Positions 1 to 13,855 of a stretch of DNA of 64,000 bases are shown one piece after another. Source of the stretch: Tomocerus qinae (taxonomy: Eukaryota > Arthropoda > Collembola > Entomobryomorpha > Tomoceridae); NCBI GenBank assembly GCA_020055645.1, contig CM034546.1, positions 140,141,875 to 140,205,874 of the forward strand, in the 5' to 3' direction. The notes beneath the pieces were generated by a model. It had not been told where the DNA came from. It was given only the letters and a program-made list of their open reading frames with translations, and searched no databases. The position numbers and the translations under genes are program-made. Positions within the stretch are counted from its first letter, which is position 1; each line of letters begins with the position of its first letter.

Positions 1-3000
1 GAAACCTTTCGAATCGATAGAAACCTTTCGAATCGTTCGAAACCTTTCGAATCGTTCGAAACCTTTCGAATCGTTCGAAACCTTTCGAATCGTTCGAAAC
101 CTTTTGAATCGATAGAAACCTTTCGAATCGTTCGAAACCTTTCGAATCGTTCGAAACCCTTTGATTTGTTCGAAACCTTTCGAATCGTTCGAAACCTTTT
201 GATTTGTTCGAAACCTTTCGAATCGATAGAAACCTTTCGAATCGATAGAAACCTTTCGAATCGTTCGAAACCTTTCGAATCGTTCGAAACCTTTCGAATC
301 GTTCGAAACCTTTCGAATCGTTCGAAACCTTTCGAATCGTTCGAAACCTTTCGAATCGTTCGAAACCTTTCGAATCGTTCGAAACCTTTCGAATCGTTCG
401 AAACCTTTCGAATCGTTCGAAACCTTTCGAATCGTTCGAAACCTTTCGAATCGTTCGAAACCTTTCGAATCGTTCGAAACCTTTCGAATCGTTCGAAACC
501 TTTCGAATCGTTCGAAACCTTTCGAATCGTTCGAAACCTTTTGAATCGATAGAAACCTTTCGAATCGATAGAAACCTTTCGAATCGTTCGAAACCATTTG
601 AATTGTTCGAAAGCTTTCGAATCGTTCGAAACCTTTCGAATCGTTCGAAACCTTTCGAATCGTTCGAAACCTTTCGAATCGTTCGAAACCTTTCGAATCG
701 TTCGAAACCTTTCGAATCGTTCGAAACCTTTCGAATCGTTCGAAACCTTTCGAATCGTTCGAAACCTTTTGAATCGATAGAAACCTTTCGAATCGATAGA
801 AACCTTTCGAATCGTTCGAAACCTTTCGAATCGTTCGAAACCTTTCGAATCGTTCGAAACCTTTCGAATCGTTCGAAACCTTTCGAATCGTTCGAAACCT
901 TTTGAATCGATAGAAACCTTTCGAATCGATATAAACCTTTCGAATCGTTCGAAACCTTTCGAATCGTTCGAAACCTTTCGAATCGTTCGAAACCTTTCGA
1001 ATCGTTCGAAACCTTTCGAATCGATAGAAACCTTTCGAATCGTTCGAAACCTTTCGAATCGTTCGAAACCTTTCGAATCGTTCGAAACCTTTCGAATCGT
1101 TCGAAACCTTTCGAATCGTTCGAAACCTTTCGAATCGTTCGAAACCTTTCGAATCGTTCGAAACCTTTCGAATCGTTCGAAACCTTTCGAATCGTTCGAA
1201 ACCTTTTGAATCGATAGAAACCTTTCGAATCGATAGAAACCTTTCGAATCGTTCGAAACCTTTCGAATCGTTCGAAACCTTTCGAATCGTTCGAAACCTT
1301 TCGAATCGTTCGAAACCTTTCGAATCGTTCGAAACCTTTCGAATCGTTCGAAACCTTTCGAATCGTTCGAAACCTTTCGAATCGTTCGAAACCTTTCGAA
1401 TCGTTCGAAACCTTTTGAATCGATAGAAACCATTTGAATTGTTCGAAAGCTTTCGAATCGTTCGAAACCTTTCGAATCGTTCGAAACCTTTCGAATCGTT
1501 TGAAACCTTTTGAATCGATAGAAACCTTTCGAATCGATATAAACCTTTCGAATCGTTCGAAACCTTTCGAATCGTTCGAAACCTTTCGAATCGTTCGAAA
1601 CCTTTCGAATCGTTCGAAACCTTTTGAATCGATAGAAACCTTTCGAATCGATAGAAACCTTTCGAATCGTTCGAAACCTTTCGAATCGTTCGAAACCTTT
1701 CGAATCGTTCGAAACCTTTCGAATCGTTCGAAACCTTTCGAATCGTTCGAAACCTTTTGAATCGATAGAAACCTTTCGAATCGTTCGAAACCTTTCGAAT
1801 CGTTCGAAACCATTTGAATCGGTCGAAACCTTTCGAATCGTTCGAGACCTTTCGATTCATTCGAAACCTTTCGAATCGTTAGAAATCTTTCAAATCGTTC
1901 AAAACCTTTCGAATCGTTCGAAACCTTTCGAATCGTTCGAAACCTTTCGAATCGTTCGAAACCTTTCGAATCGTTCGAAACCTTTCGAATCGTTCGAAAC
2001 CTTTCGAATCGTTCGAAACCTTTCGAATCGTTCGAAACCTTTCGAATCGTTCGAAACCTTTCGAATCGTTCGAAACCTTTCGAATCGTTCGAAACCTTTC
2101 GAATCATTCGAAACCTTTCGAATCATTCGAAACCTTTCGAATAATTCGAAACCTTTCGAATCGTTCGAAACCTTTCGAATCGTTCGAAACCTTTTGAATC
2201 GATAGAAACCTTTCGAATCGATAGAAACCTTTCGAATCGTTCGAAACCATTTGAATTGTTCGAAAGCTTTCGAATCGTTCGAAACCTTTCGAATCGTTCG
2301 AAACCTTTTGAATCGATAGAAACCTTTCGAATCGTTCAAAACCTTTCGAATCGTTCGAAACCTTTCGAATCGTTCGAAACCTTTCGAATCGTTCGAAACC
2401 TTTCGAATCGTTCGAAACCTTTCGAATCGTTCGAAACCTTTCGAATCGTTCGAAACCTTTCGAATCGTTCGAAACCTTTCGAATCGTTCGAAACCTTTCG
2501 AATCGTTCGAAACCTTTCGAATCGTTCGAAACCTTTCGAATCGTTCGAAACCTTTTGAATCGATAGAAACCTTTCGAATCGATATAAACCTTTCGAATCG
2601 TTCGAAACCTTTCGAATCGTTCGAAACCTTTCGAATCGTTCGAAACCTTTCGAATCGTTCGAAACCTTTTGAATCGATAGAAACCTTTCGAATCGATAGA
2701 AACCTTTCGAATCGTTCGAAACCTTTCGAATTGTTCGAAACCTTTCGAATCGTTCGAAACCTTTCGAATCGTTCGAAACCTTTCGAATCGTTCGAAACCT
2801 TTCGAATCGTTCGAAACCTTTCGAATCGTTCGAAACCTTTCGAATCGTTCGAAACCTTTCGAATCGTTCGAAACCTTTTGAATCGATAGAAACCTTTCGA
2901 ATCGATAGAAACCTTTCGAATCGTTCAAAACAATTTGAATTGTTCGAAAGCTTTCGAATCGTTCGAAACCTTTCGAATCGTTCGAAACCTTTCGAATCGT

Positions 3001-3680
3001 TCGAAACCTTTCGAATCGTTCGAAACCTTTCGAATCGTTCGAAACCTTTCGAATCGTTCGAAACCTTTCGAATCGTTCGAAACCTTTTGAATCGATAGAA
3101 ACCTTTCGAATCGTTCGAAACCTTTCGAATCGTTCGAAACCTTTCGAATCGTTCGAAACCTTTCGAATCGTTCGAAACCTTTCGAATCGTTCGAAACCCT
3201 TCGAATCGTTCGAAACCTTTCGAATCGTTCGAAACCTTTCGAATCGTTCGAAACCTTTCGAATCGTTCGAAACCTTTCGAATCGTTCGAAACCTTTCGAA
3301 TCGTTCGAAACCTTTCGAATCGTTCGAAACCTTTCGAATCGTTCGAAACCTTTCGAATCGTTCGAAACCTTTCGAATCGTTCGAAACCTTTCGAATCGTT
3401 CGAAACCTTTTGAATCGATAGAAACCTTTCGAATCGTTCGAAACCTTTCGAATCGTTCGAAACCATTTGAATCGTTCGAAACCTTTCGAATCGTTCGAAA
3501 CCTTTTGAATCGTTCGAAACCTTTCGAATCGATAGAAACCTTTCGAATCGATAGAAACCTTTCGAATCGTTCGAAACCTTTCGAATCGTTCGAAACCTTT
3601 CGAATCGTTCGAAACCTTTCGAATCGTTCGAAACCTTTCGAATCGTTCGAAACCTTTCGAATCGTTCGAAACCTTTCGAA

Positions 3681-3732
3681 TCTTTTGAGACCTGTCGAAT
3701 CGTTTGAAACTTTTTTAATCATTCAAAACCTT
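3681..3732. repeat. Marker variant of the satellite (GAGACCTGTCGAATCG type)
   Basis: A distinctive run of altered monomers (TTTTGAGACCTGTCGAATCG, then AAACTTTTTTAATCATT) interrupts the standard unit. It recurs across the array. Taking the base where CCTGTCGAAT begins, copies lie at 3,691, 5,173, 6,712, 7,225 and 7,662, spaced 1,482, 1,539, 513 and 437 bp, which are exactly 78, 81, 27 and 23 monomers. More copies lie near 8,269, 8,690, 9,563, 10,264, 11,064, 11,613, 12,126, 12,713, 14,325, 14,440, 16,475, 17,950, 19,075 and 20,900. This is the expected footprint of unequal exchange spreading a mutated block. Confidence 0.85.
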
Positions 3733-6700
3733 TCGAATCATTCGAAACCTTTCGAATCATTCGAAACCTTTCGAATCATTCGAAACCTTTCGAATAATTC
3801 GAAACCTTTCGAATCGTTCGAAACCTTTCGAATCGTTCGAAACCTTTTGAATCGATAGAAACCTTTCGAATCGATAGAAACCTTTCGAATCGTTCGAAAC
3901 CTTTCGAATCGTTCGAAACCTTTCGAATCGTTCGAAACCTTTCGAATCGTTCGAAACCTTTTGAATCGATAGAAACCTTTCGAATCGTTCGAAACCTTTC
4001 GAATCGTTCGAAACCTTTCGAATCGTTCGAAACCTTTCGAATCGTTCGAAACCTTTCGAATCGTTCGAAACCTTTCGAATCGTTCGAAACCTTTCGAATC
4101 GTTCGAAACCTTTCGAATCGTTCGAAACCTTTCGAATCGTTCGAAACCTTTCGAATCGTTCGAAACCTTTCGAATCGTTCGAAACCTTTCGAATCGTTCG
4201 AAACCTTTCGAATCGTTCGAAACCTTTCGAATCGTTCGAAACCTTTCGAATCGTTCGAAACCTTTCGAATCGTTCGAAACCTTTCGAATCGTTCGAAACC
4301 TTTCGAATCGTTCGAAACCTTTCGAATCGTTCGAAACCTTTCGAATCGTTCGAAACCTTTCGAATCGTTCGAAACCTTTCGAATCGTTCGAAACCTTTCG
4401 AATCGTTCGAAACCTTTCGAATCGTTCGAAACCTTTCGAATCGTTCGAAACCTTTCGAATCGTTCGAAACCTTTCGAATCGTTCGAAACCTTTCGAATCG
4501 TTCGAAACCTTTTGAATCGTTTAAAACCTTTCAAATCGATAGAAACCTTTCGAATCGTTCGAAACCATTCGAATCGTTCGAAACCTTTCGAATCGTTCGA
4601 AACCTTTCGAATCGTTCGAAACCTTTCGAATCGTTCGAAACCTTTCGAATCGATAGAAACCTTTCGAATCGATATAAACCTTTCGAATCGTTCGAAACCT
4701 TTCGAATCGTTCGAAACCTTTCGAATCGTTCGAAACCTTTCGAATCGTTCGAAACCTTTTGAATCGATAGAAACCTTTCGAATCGATAGAAACCTTTCGA
4801 ATCGTTCGAAACCTTTCGAATCGTTCGAAACCTTTCGAATCGTTCGAAACCTTTCGAATCGTTCGAAACCTTTCGAATCGTTCGAAACCTTTCGAATCGT
4901 TCGAAACCTTTCGAATCGTTCGAAACCTTTCGAATCGTTCGAAACCTTTCGAATCGTTCGAAACCTTTTGATTTGTTCGAAACCTTTCGAATCGATAGAA
5001 ACCTTTCGAATCGTTCGAAACCTTTCGAATCGTTCGAAACCTTTCGAATCGTTCGAAACCTTTCGAATCGTTCGAAACCTTTCGAATCGTTCGAAACCTT
5101 TCGAATCGTTCGAAACCTTTCGAATCGTTCGAAACCTTTCGAATCGTTCGAAACCTTTCGAATCTTTTGAGACCTGTCGAATCGTTTGAAACTTTTTTAA
5201 TCATTCAAAACCTTTCGAATCATTCGAAACCTTTCGAATAATTCGAAACCTTTCGAATCGTTCGAAACCTTTCGAATCGTTCGAAACCTTTTGAATCGAT
5301 AGAAACCTTTCGAATCGATAGAAACCTTTCGAATCGTTCGAAACCTTTCGAATCGTTCGAAACCTTTCGAATCGTTCGAAACCTTTCGAATCGTTCGAAA
5401 CCTTTCGAATCGTTCGAAACCTTTTGAATCGATAGAAACCTTTCGAATCGATATAAACCTTTCGAATCGTTCGAAACCTTTCGAATCGTTCGAAACCTTT
5501 CGAATCGTTCGAAACCATTTGAATCGTTCGAAACCTTTCGAATCGTTCGAAACCTTTCGAATCGTTCGAAACCTTTCGAATCGTTCGAAACCTTTCGAAT
5601 CGTTCGAAACCTTTCGAATCGTTCGAAACCTTTCGAATCGTTCGAAACCTTTCGAATCGTTCGAAACCTTTTGAATCGTTCAAAACCTTTTGATTTGTTC
5701 GAAACCTTTTGAATCGTTCGGTACCTTTTGATTTGTTCGAAACCTTTCGAATCGTTTGAAACCTTTCGAATCGTTCAAAACCTTTCGAATCGTTCGAAAC
5801 CTTTCGAATCGTTCGAAACCTTTCGAATCGTTCGAAACCTTTCGAATCGTTCGAAACCTTTCGAATCGTTCGAAACCTTTCGAATCGTTCGAAACCTTTC
5901 GAATCGTTCGAAACCTTTCGAATCGTTCGAAACCTTTCGAATCGTTCGAAACCTTTCGAATCGTTCGAAACCTTTTGAATCGATAGAAACCTTTCGAATC
6001 GATAGAAACCTTTCGAATCGTTCGAAACCATTTGAATTGTTCGAAAGCTTTCGAATCGTTCGAAACCTTTCGAATCGTTCGAAACCTTTCGAATCGTTCG
6101 AAACCTTTTGAATCGATAGAAACCTTTCGAATCGATAGAAACCTTTCGAATCGTTCGAAACCTTTCGAATCGTTCGAAACCTTTCGAATCGTTCGAAACC
6201 TTTCGAATCGTTCGAAACCTTTCGAATCGATAGAAACCTTTCGAATCGTTCGAAACCTTTCGAATCGTTCGAAACCTTTCGAATCGTTCGAAACCTTTCG
6301 AATCGTTCGAAACCTTTCGAATCGTTCGAAACCTTTCGAATCGTTCGAAACCTTTTGAATCGATAGAAACCTTTCGAATCGTTCGAAACCTTTCGAATCG
6401 TTCGAAACCCTTTGATTTGTTCGAAACCTTTCGAATCGTTCGAAACCTTTTGATTTGTTCGAAACCTTTCGAATCGATAGAAACCTTTCGAATCGATAGA
6501 AACCTTTCGAATCGTTCGAAACCTTTCGAATCGTTCGAAACCTTTCGAATTGTTCGAAACCTTTCGAATCGTTCGAAACCTTTCGAATCGTTCGAAACCT
6601 TTCGAATCGTTCGAAACCTTTCGAATCGTTCGAAACCTTTCGAATCGTTCGAAACCTTTCGAATCGTTCGAAACCTTTCGAATCGTTCGAAACCTTTCGA

Positions 6701-9700
6701 ATCTTTTGAGACCTGTCGAATCGTTTGAAACTTTTTTAATCATTCAAAACCTTTCGAATCATTCGAAACCTTTCGAATCATTCGAAACCTTTCGAATAAT
6801 TCGAAACCTTTCGAATCGTTCGAAACCTTTCGAATCGTTCGAAACCTTTTGAATCGTTCGAAACCTTTCGAATCGTTCGAAACCATTCGAATTGTTCGAA
6901 AGCTTTCGAATCTGTCGAAACCTTTCGAATCGTTCGAAACCATTTGAATCGGTCGAAACCTTTCGAATCGTTCGAGACCTTTCGATTCATTTGAAACCTT
7001 TCGAATCGTTAGAAATCTTTCAAATCGTTCAAAACCTTTCGAATTGTTCGAAACCTTTCGAATCGTTAGAAACCTTTCGAATCGTTCGAAACCTTTCGAA
7101 TCGTTCAAAACCTTTCGAATCGTTCGAAACCTTTCGAATCGTTCGAAACCTTTCGAATCGTTCGAAACCTTTGGAATCCTTCGAAACCTTTCGAATCGTT
7201 CGAAACCTTTCGAATCTTTTGAGACCTGTCGAATCGTTTGAAACTTTTTAAATCATTCAAAACCTTTTGAATCATTCGAAACCTTTCGAATCGTTCGAAA
7301 TCTTTCGAAACGTTCGAAACGTTTCGAATCGTTCGAAACCTTTCGAATCGTTCGAAACCTTTCGAATCGTTCGAAACCTTTCGAATCGTTCGAAACCTTT
7401 CGAATCGTTCGAAACCTTTCGATTCATTTGAGACCTTTCGATTCATTTGAAACCTTTCGAATCGTTAGAAATCTTTCAAATCGTTCGAAACCTTTCGAAT
7501 GGTTAGAAATCTTTCAAATTGTTCAAAACCTTTCGAATTGTTCGAAACCTTTCGAATCGTTCGAAACCTTTCGAATCGTTCGAAACCTTTCGAATCGTTC
7601 GAAACCTTTCGAATCGTTCGAAACCTTTCGAATCGTTCGAAACCTTTCGAATCTTTTGAGACCTGTCGAATCGTTTGAAACTTTTTTAATCATTCAAAAC
7701 CTTTCGAATCATTCGAAACCTTTCGAATCATTCGAAACCTTTCGAATCATTCGAAACCTTTCGAATCATTCGAAACCTTTCGAATAATTCGAAACCTTTC
7801 GAATCGTTTAAACCTTTCGAATCGTTCGAAACCTTTCGAATCGTTCAAAACCTTTCGAATCGTTCGCAACCTTTCGAATCGTTCGAAACCTTTCGAATCG
7901 TTCAAAACCTTTCGAATCGTTCGAAACCTTTTGAATCGTTCAAAACCTTTCGAATCGTTCGAGACCTTTCGATTCATTTGAGACCTTTCGATTCATTTGA
8001 AACCTTTCGAATCGTTAGAAATCTTTCAAATCGTTCAAAACCTTTCGAATCGTTCGAAACCTTTCGAATCGTTCGAAACCTTTCGAATGGTTAGAAATCT
8101 TTCAAATTGTTCAAAACCTTTCGAATCGTTCGAAACCTTTCGAATCGTTCGAAACCTTTCGAATCGTTCGAAACCTTTCGAATCGTTCGAAACCTTTCGA
8201 ATCGTTCGAAACCTTTGGAATCCTTCGAAACCTTTCGAATCGTTCGAAACCTTTCGAATCTTTTGAGACCTGTCGAATCGTTTGAAACTTTTTAAATCAT
8301 TCAAAACCTTTTGAATCATTCGAAACCTTTCGAATCGTTCGAAATCTTTCGAAACGTTCGAAACGTTTCGAATCGTTCGAAACCTTTCGAATCGTTCGAA
8401 ACCTTTCGAATCGTTCGAAACCTTTCGAATCGTTCGAAACCTTTCGAATCGTTCGAAACCTTTCGAATCGTTCGAAACCCTTCGAATCGTTCGAAACTCT
8501 TTAAATCATTCAAAACCTTTCGAATCATTCGAAACCTTTCGAATCATTCGAAACCTTTCGAATCGTTCGAAACGTTTCGAATCGTTCAAAACCTTTCGAA
8601 TCGTTCGAAACCTTTCGAATCGTTCGAAACCTTTGGAATCCTTCGAAACCTTTCGAATCGTTCGAAACCTTTCGAATCTTTTGAGACCTGTCGAATCGTT
8701 TGAAACTTTTTAAATCATTCAAAACCTTTTGAATCATTCGAAACCTTTCGAATCGTTCGAAACCTTTCGAAACGTTCGAAACGTTTCGAATCGTTCGAAA
8801 CCTTTCGAATCGTTCGAAACCTTTCGAATCGTTCGAAACCTTTGGAATCCTTCGAAACCTTTCGAATCGTTCGAAACCTTTCGAATCTTTTGAGACCTGT
8901 CGAATCGTTAGAAATCTTTCAAATCGTTCAAAACCTTTCGAATCGTTCGAAACCTTTCGAATCGTTCGAAACCTTTCGAAACGTTCGAAACGTTTCGAAT
9001 CGTTCGAAATCTTTCGAAACGTTCGAAACGTTTCGAATCGTTCGAAACCTTTCGAATCGTTCGAAACCTTTCGAATCGTTCGAAACCTTTCGAATCGTTC
9101 GAAACCTTTTGAATCAAAAGAAACCTTTCGAATCGTTCGAAACCTTTCGAATCGTTCGAAACCTTTCGAATCGTTCGAAACCTTTTGAATCAAAAGAAAC
9201 CTTTCGAATCGTTCGAAACCTTTCGAATCGTTCGAAACCTTTCGAATCGTTCGAAACCTTTTGAATCGTTCGAAACCTTTCGAATCGTTCGAAACCTTTC
9301 GAATCATTTGAAACCTTTCGAATCGTTCGAAACCTTTCGAATCGTTCGAAATCTTTCAAATCGTTCAAAACCTTTCGAATCGTTCGAAACCTTTCGAATC
9401 GTTCGAAACCTTTCGAATGGTTAGAAATCTTTCAAATTGTTCAAAACCTTTCGAATCGTTCGAAACCTTTCGAATCGTTCGAAACCTTTCGAATCGTTCG
9501 AAACCTTTGGAATCCTTCGAAACCTTTCGAATCGTTCGAAACCTTTCGAATCTTTTGAGACCTGTCGAATCGTTTGAAACTTTTTAAATCATTCAAAACC
9601 TTTTGAATCATTCGAAACCTTTCGAATCGTTCGAAATCTTTCGAAACGTTCGAAACGTTTCGAATCGTTCGAAACCTTTCGAATCGTTCGAAACCTTTTG

Positions 9701-12700
9701 AATCGATAGAAACCTTTCGAATCGATAGAAACCTTTCGAATCGATATAAACCTTTCGAATCGTTCGAAACCTTTCGAATCGTTCGAAACCTTTCGAATCG
9801 TTCGAAACCTTTCGAATCGTTCGAAACCTTTTGAATCGATAGAAACCTTTCGAATCGATAGAAACCTTTCGAATCGTTCGAAACCTTTCGAATCGTTCGA
9901 AACCTTTCGAATCGTTCGAAACCTTTCGAATCGTTCGAATTCTTTTGAATCGATAGAAACCTTTCGAATCGTTCGAAACCTTTCGAATCGTTTGAAACCC
10001 TTTGACTTGTTCGAAACCTTTCGAATCGTTCGAAACCTTTTGATTTGTTCGAAACCTTTCGAATCGATAGAAACCTTTCGAATCGATAGAAACCTTTCGA
10101 ATCGTTCGAAACCTTTCGAATTGTTCGAAACCTTTCGAATTGTTCGAAACCTTTCGAATCGTTCGAAACCTTTCGAATCGTTGGAAACCTTTCGAATCGT
10201 TCGAAACCTTTCGAATCGTTCGAAACCTTTCGAATCGTTCGAAACCTTTCGAATCTTTTGAGACCTGTCGAATCGTTTGAAACTTTTTTAATCATTCAAA
10301 ACCTTTCGAATCATTCGAAACCTTTCGAATCATTCGAAACCTTTCGAATAATTCGAAACCTTTCGAATAATTCGAAACCTTTCGAATCGTTCGAAACCTT
10401 TCGAATCGTTCGAAACCTTTTGAATCGATAGAAACCTTTCGAATCGATAGAAACCTTTCGAATCGTTCGAAACCATTTGAATTGTTCGAAAGCTTTCGAA
10501 TCGTTCGAAACCTTTCGAATCGTTCGAAACCTTTTGAATCGATAGAAACCTTTCGAATCGATATGAACCTTTCGAATCGTTAGAAACCTTTCGAATCGTT
10601 CGAAACCTTTCGAATCGTTCGAAACCTTTTGAATCGATAGAAACCTTTCGAATCGATAGAAACCTTTCGAATCGTTCGAAACCTTTCGAATCGTTCGAAA
10701 CCTTTCGAATCGTTCGAAACCTTTCGAATCGTTCGAAACCTTTCGAATCGTTCGAAACCTTTTGAATCGATAGAAACCTTTCGAATCGATATAAACCTTT
10801 CGAATCGTTCGAAACCCTTTGATTTGTTCGAAACCCTTTGATTTGTTCGAAACCTTTAGAATCGTTCGAAACCTTTTGATTTGTTCGAAACCTTTCGAAT
10901 CGATAGAAACCTTTCGAATCGATAGAAACCTTTCGAATCGTTCGAAACCTTTCGAATTGTTCGAAACCTTTCGAATCGTTCGAAACCTTTCGAATCGTTC
11001 GAAACCTTTCGAATCGTTCGAAACCTTTCGAATCGTTCGAAACCTTTCGAATCATTTGAGACCTGTCGAATCGTTTGAAACTTTTTTAATCATTCAAAAC
11101 CTTTCGAATCATTCGAAACCTTTCGAATCATTCGAAACCTTTCGAATAATTCGAAACCTTTCGAATCGTTTAAACCTTTCGAATCGTTCGAAACCTTTCG
11201 AATCGTTCAAAACCTTTCGAATCGTTCGCAACCTTTCGAATCGTTCGAAACCTTTCGAATCGTTCAAAACCTTTCGAATCGTTCGAAACCTTTTGAATCG
11301 TTCAAAACCTTTCGAATCGTTCGAGACCTTTCGATTCATTTGAGACCTTTCGATTCATTTGAAACCTTTCGAATCGTTAGAAATCTTTCAAATCGTTCAA
11401 AACCTTTCGAATCGTTCGAAACCTTTCGAATCGTTCGAAACCTTTCGAATCGTTCGAAACCTTTCGAATGGTTAGAAATCTTTCAAATTGTTCAAAACCT
11501 TTCGAATCGTTCGAAACCTTTCGAATCGTTCGAAACCTTTCGAATCGTTCGAAACCTTTGGAATCCTTCGAAACCTTTCGAATCGTTCGAAACCTTTCGA
11601 ATCTTTTGAGACCTGTCGAATCGTTTGAAACTTTTTAAATCATTCAAAACCTTTTGAATCATTCGAAACCTTTCGAATCGTTCGAAATCTTTCGAAACGT
11701 TCGAAACGTTTCGAATCGTTCGAAACCTTTCGAATCGTTCGAAACCTTTCGAATCGTTCGAAACCTTTCGAATCGTTCGAAACCTTTCGAATCGTTCGAA
11801 ACCTTTCGATTCATTTGAGACCTTTCGATTCATTTGAAACCTTTCGAATCGTTAGAAATCTTTCAAATCGTTCAAAACCTTTCGAATCGTTCGAAACCTT
11901 TCGAATCGTTCGAAACCTTTCGAATGGTTAGAAATCTTTCAAATTGTTCAAAACCTTTCGAATCGTTCGAAACCTTTCGAATCGTTCGAAACCTTTCGAA
12001 TCGTTCGAAACCTTTCGAATCGTTCGAAACCTTTCGAATCGTTCGAAACCTTTCGAATCGTTCGAAACCTTTCGAATCGTTCGAAACCTTTCGAATCGTT
12101 CGAAACCTTTCGAATCTTTTGAGACCTGTCGAATCGTTTGAAACTTTTTTAATCATTCAAAACCTTTCGAATCATTCGAAACCTTTCGAATCATTCGAAA
12201 CCTTTCGAATCATTCGAAACCTTTCGAATCATTCGAAACCTTTCGAATAATTCGAAACCTTTCGAATCGTTCAAACCTTTCGAATCGTTCGAAACCTTTC
12301 GAATCGTTCAAAACCTTTCGAATCGTTCGCAACCTTTCGAATCGTTCGAAACCTTTCGAATCGTTCAAAACCTTTCGAATCGTTCGAAACCTTTTGAATC
12401 GTTCAAAACCTTTCGAATCGTTCGAGACCTTTCGATTCATTTGAGACCTTTCGATTCATTTGAAACCTTTCGAATCGTTAGAAATCTTTCAAATCGTTCA
12501 AAACCTTTCGAATCGTTCGAAACCTTTCAAATCGTTCGAAACCTTTCGAATGGTTAGAAATCTTTCAAATTGTTCAAAACCTTTCGAATCGTTCGAAACC
12601 TTTCGAATCGTTCGAAACCTTTCGAATCGTTCGAAACCTTTCGAATCGTTCGAAACCTTTGGAATCCTTCGAAACCTTTCGAATCGTTCGAAACCTTTCG

Positions 12701-13019
12701 AATCTTTTGAGACCTGTCGAATCGTTTGAAACTTTTTAAATCATTCAAAACCTTTTGAATCATTCGAAACCTTTCGAATCGTTCGAAATCTTTCGAAACG
12801 TTCGAAACGTTTCGAATCGTTCGAAACCTTTCGAATCGTTCGAAACCTTTCGAATCGTTCGAAACCTTTCGAATCGTTCGAAACCTTTCGAATCGTTCGA
12901 AACCTTTCGAATCGTTCGAAACCTTTCGAATCGTTCGAAACCTTTTGAATCAAAAGAAACCTTTCGAATGGATAGAAACCTTTCGAATCGATAGAAACCC
13001 TTCGAATCGATAGAAACCT

Positions 13020-13855
13020 TTCGAATCGTTCGAAACCATTTGAATTTTTCGAAAGCTTTCAAATCGTTCGAGCCTTTCGATTCGTTCGGTACCTTTCGAA
13101 TAATTCGAAACCTTTCCAATCGTTCGAACCTTTCGAATCGTTCGAAACCTTTCGAATCGTTCGAAACCTTTCGAATCGTTCGAAATTTTTCGAATCGTTC
13201 GAAATTTTTCGAATCGTTCGAAAATTTTCGAATCATTCGAAACCTTTCGAATCGTTCGAAACCTTTCGAATCGTTCGAAACCCTTCGAATCGTTCGAAAC
13301 CTTTTGAATCGTTTAAAACCTTTCAAATCGTTCGAGACCTTTCGAATCGTTCGAAACCTTTTGATTTGTTCGAAACCTTTCGAATCGTTCGATACCTTTT
13401 GATTTGTTCGAAACCTTTCGAATCGTTCGAAACCTTTCCAATCGTTCGAAACCTTTCGAATCGTTCGAAACCTTTCGAATCGTTCGAAACCTTTCGAAGA
13501 GTTTGAAACCTTTTGAATCGATAGAAACCTTTCGAATCGATAGAAACCTTTTGAATCGATAGAAACCTTTCGAATCGATAGAAACCTTTCGAATCGTTCG
13601 AAACCATTTGAATTGTTCGAAAGCTTTCGAATCGTTCGAGCCTTTCGAATCGTTCGAAACCTATCGAATCGTTCGAAACTTTTCGAATCATTCGAAACTT
13701 TTCGAATCATTCGAAAACTTTCGAATCATTCGAAACCTTTCGAATCATTCGAAACCTTTCGAATCATTCGAAACCTTTCGAATCGTTTGAAACCTTTCGA
13801 ATCGTTCGAAACCTTTTGATTTGTTCGAAACCTTTCGAATCGTTCGAAACCTTTT
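13020..13855. repeat. Satellite higher-order block, copy 1
   Basis: A block of about 830 bp with several private variants (TTGAATTTTTCGAAAGC, GATTCGTTCGGTACC, CGAAGAGTTTGAAACC) is repeated almost letter for letter 3,628 bp downstream, at about 16,650-17,485. The offset is one base short of 191 monomers. Standard monomers surround both copies, so the block is a recent duplication inside the array rather than an independent insertion. Confidence 0.8.
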
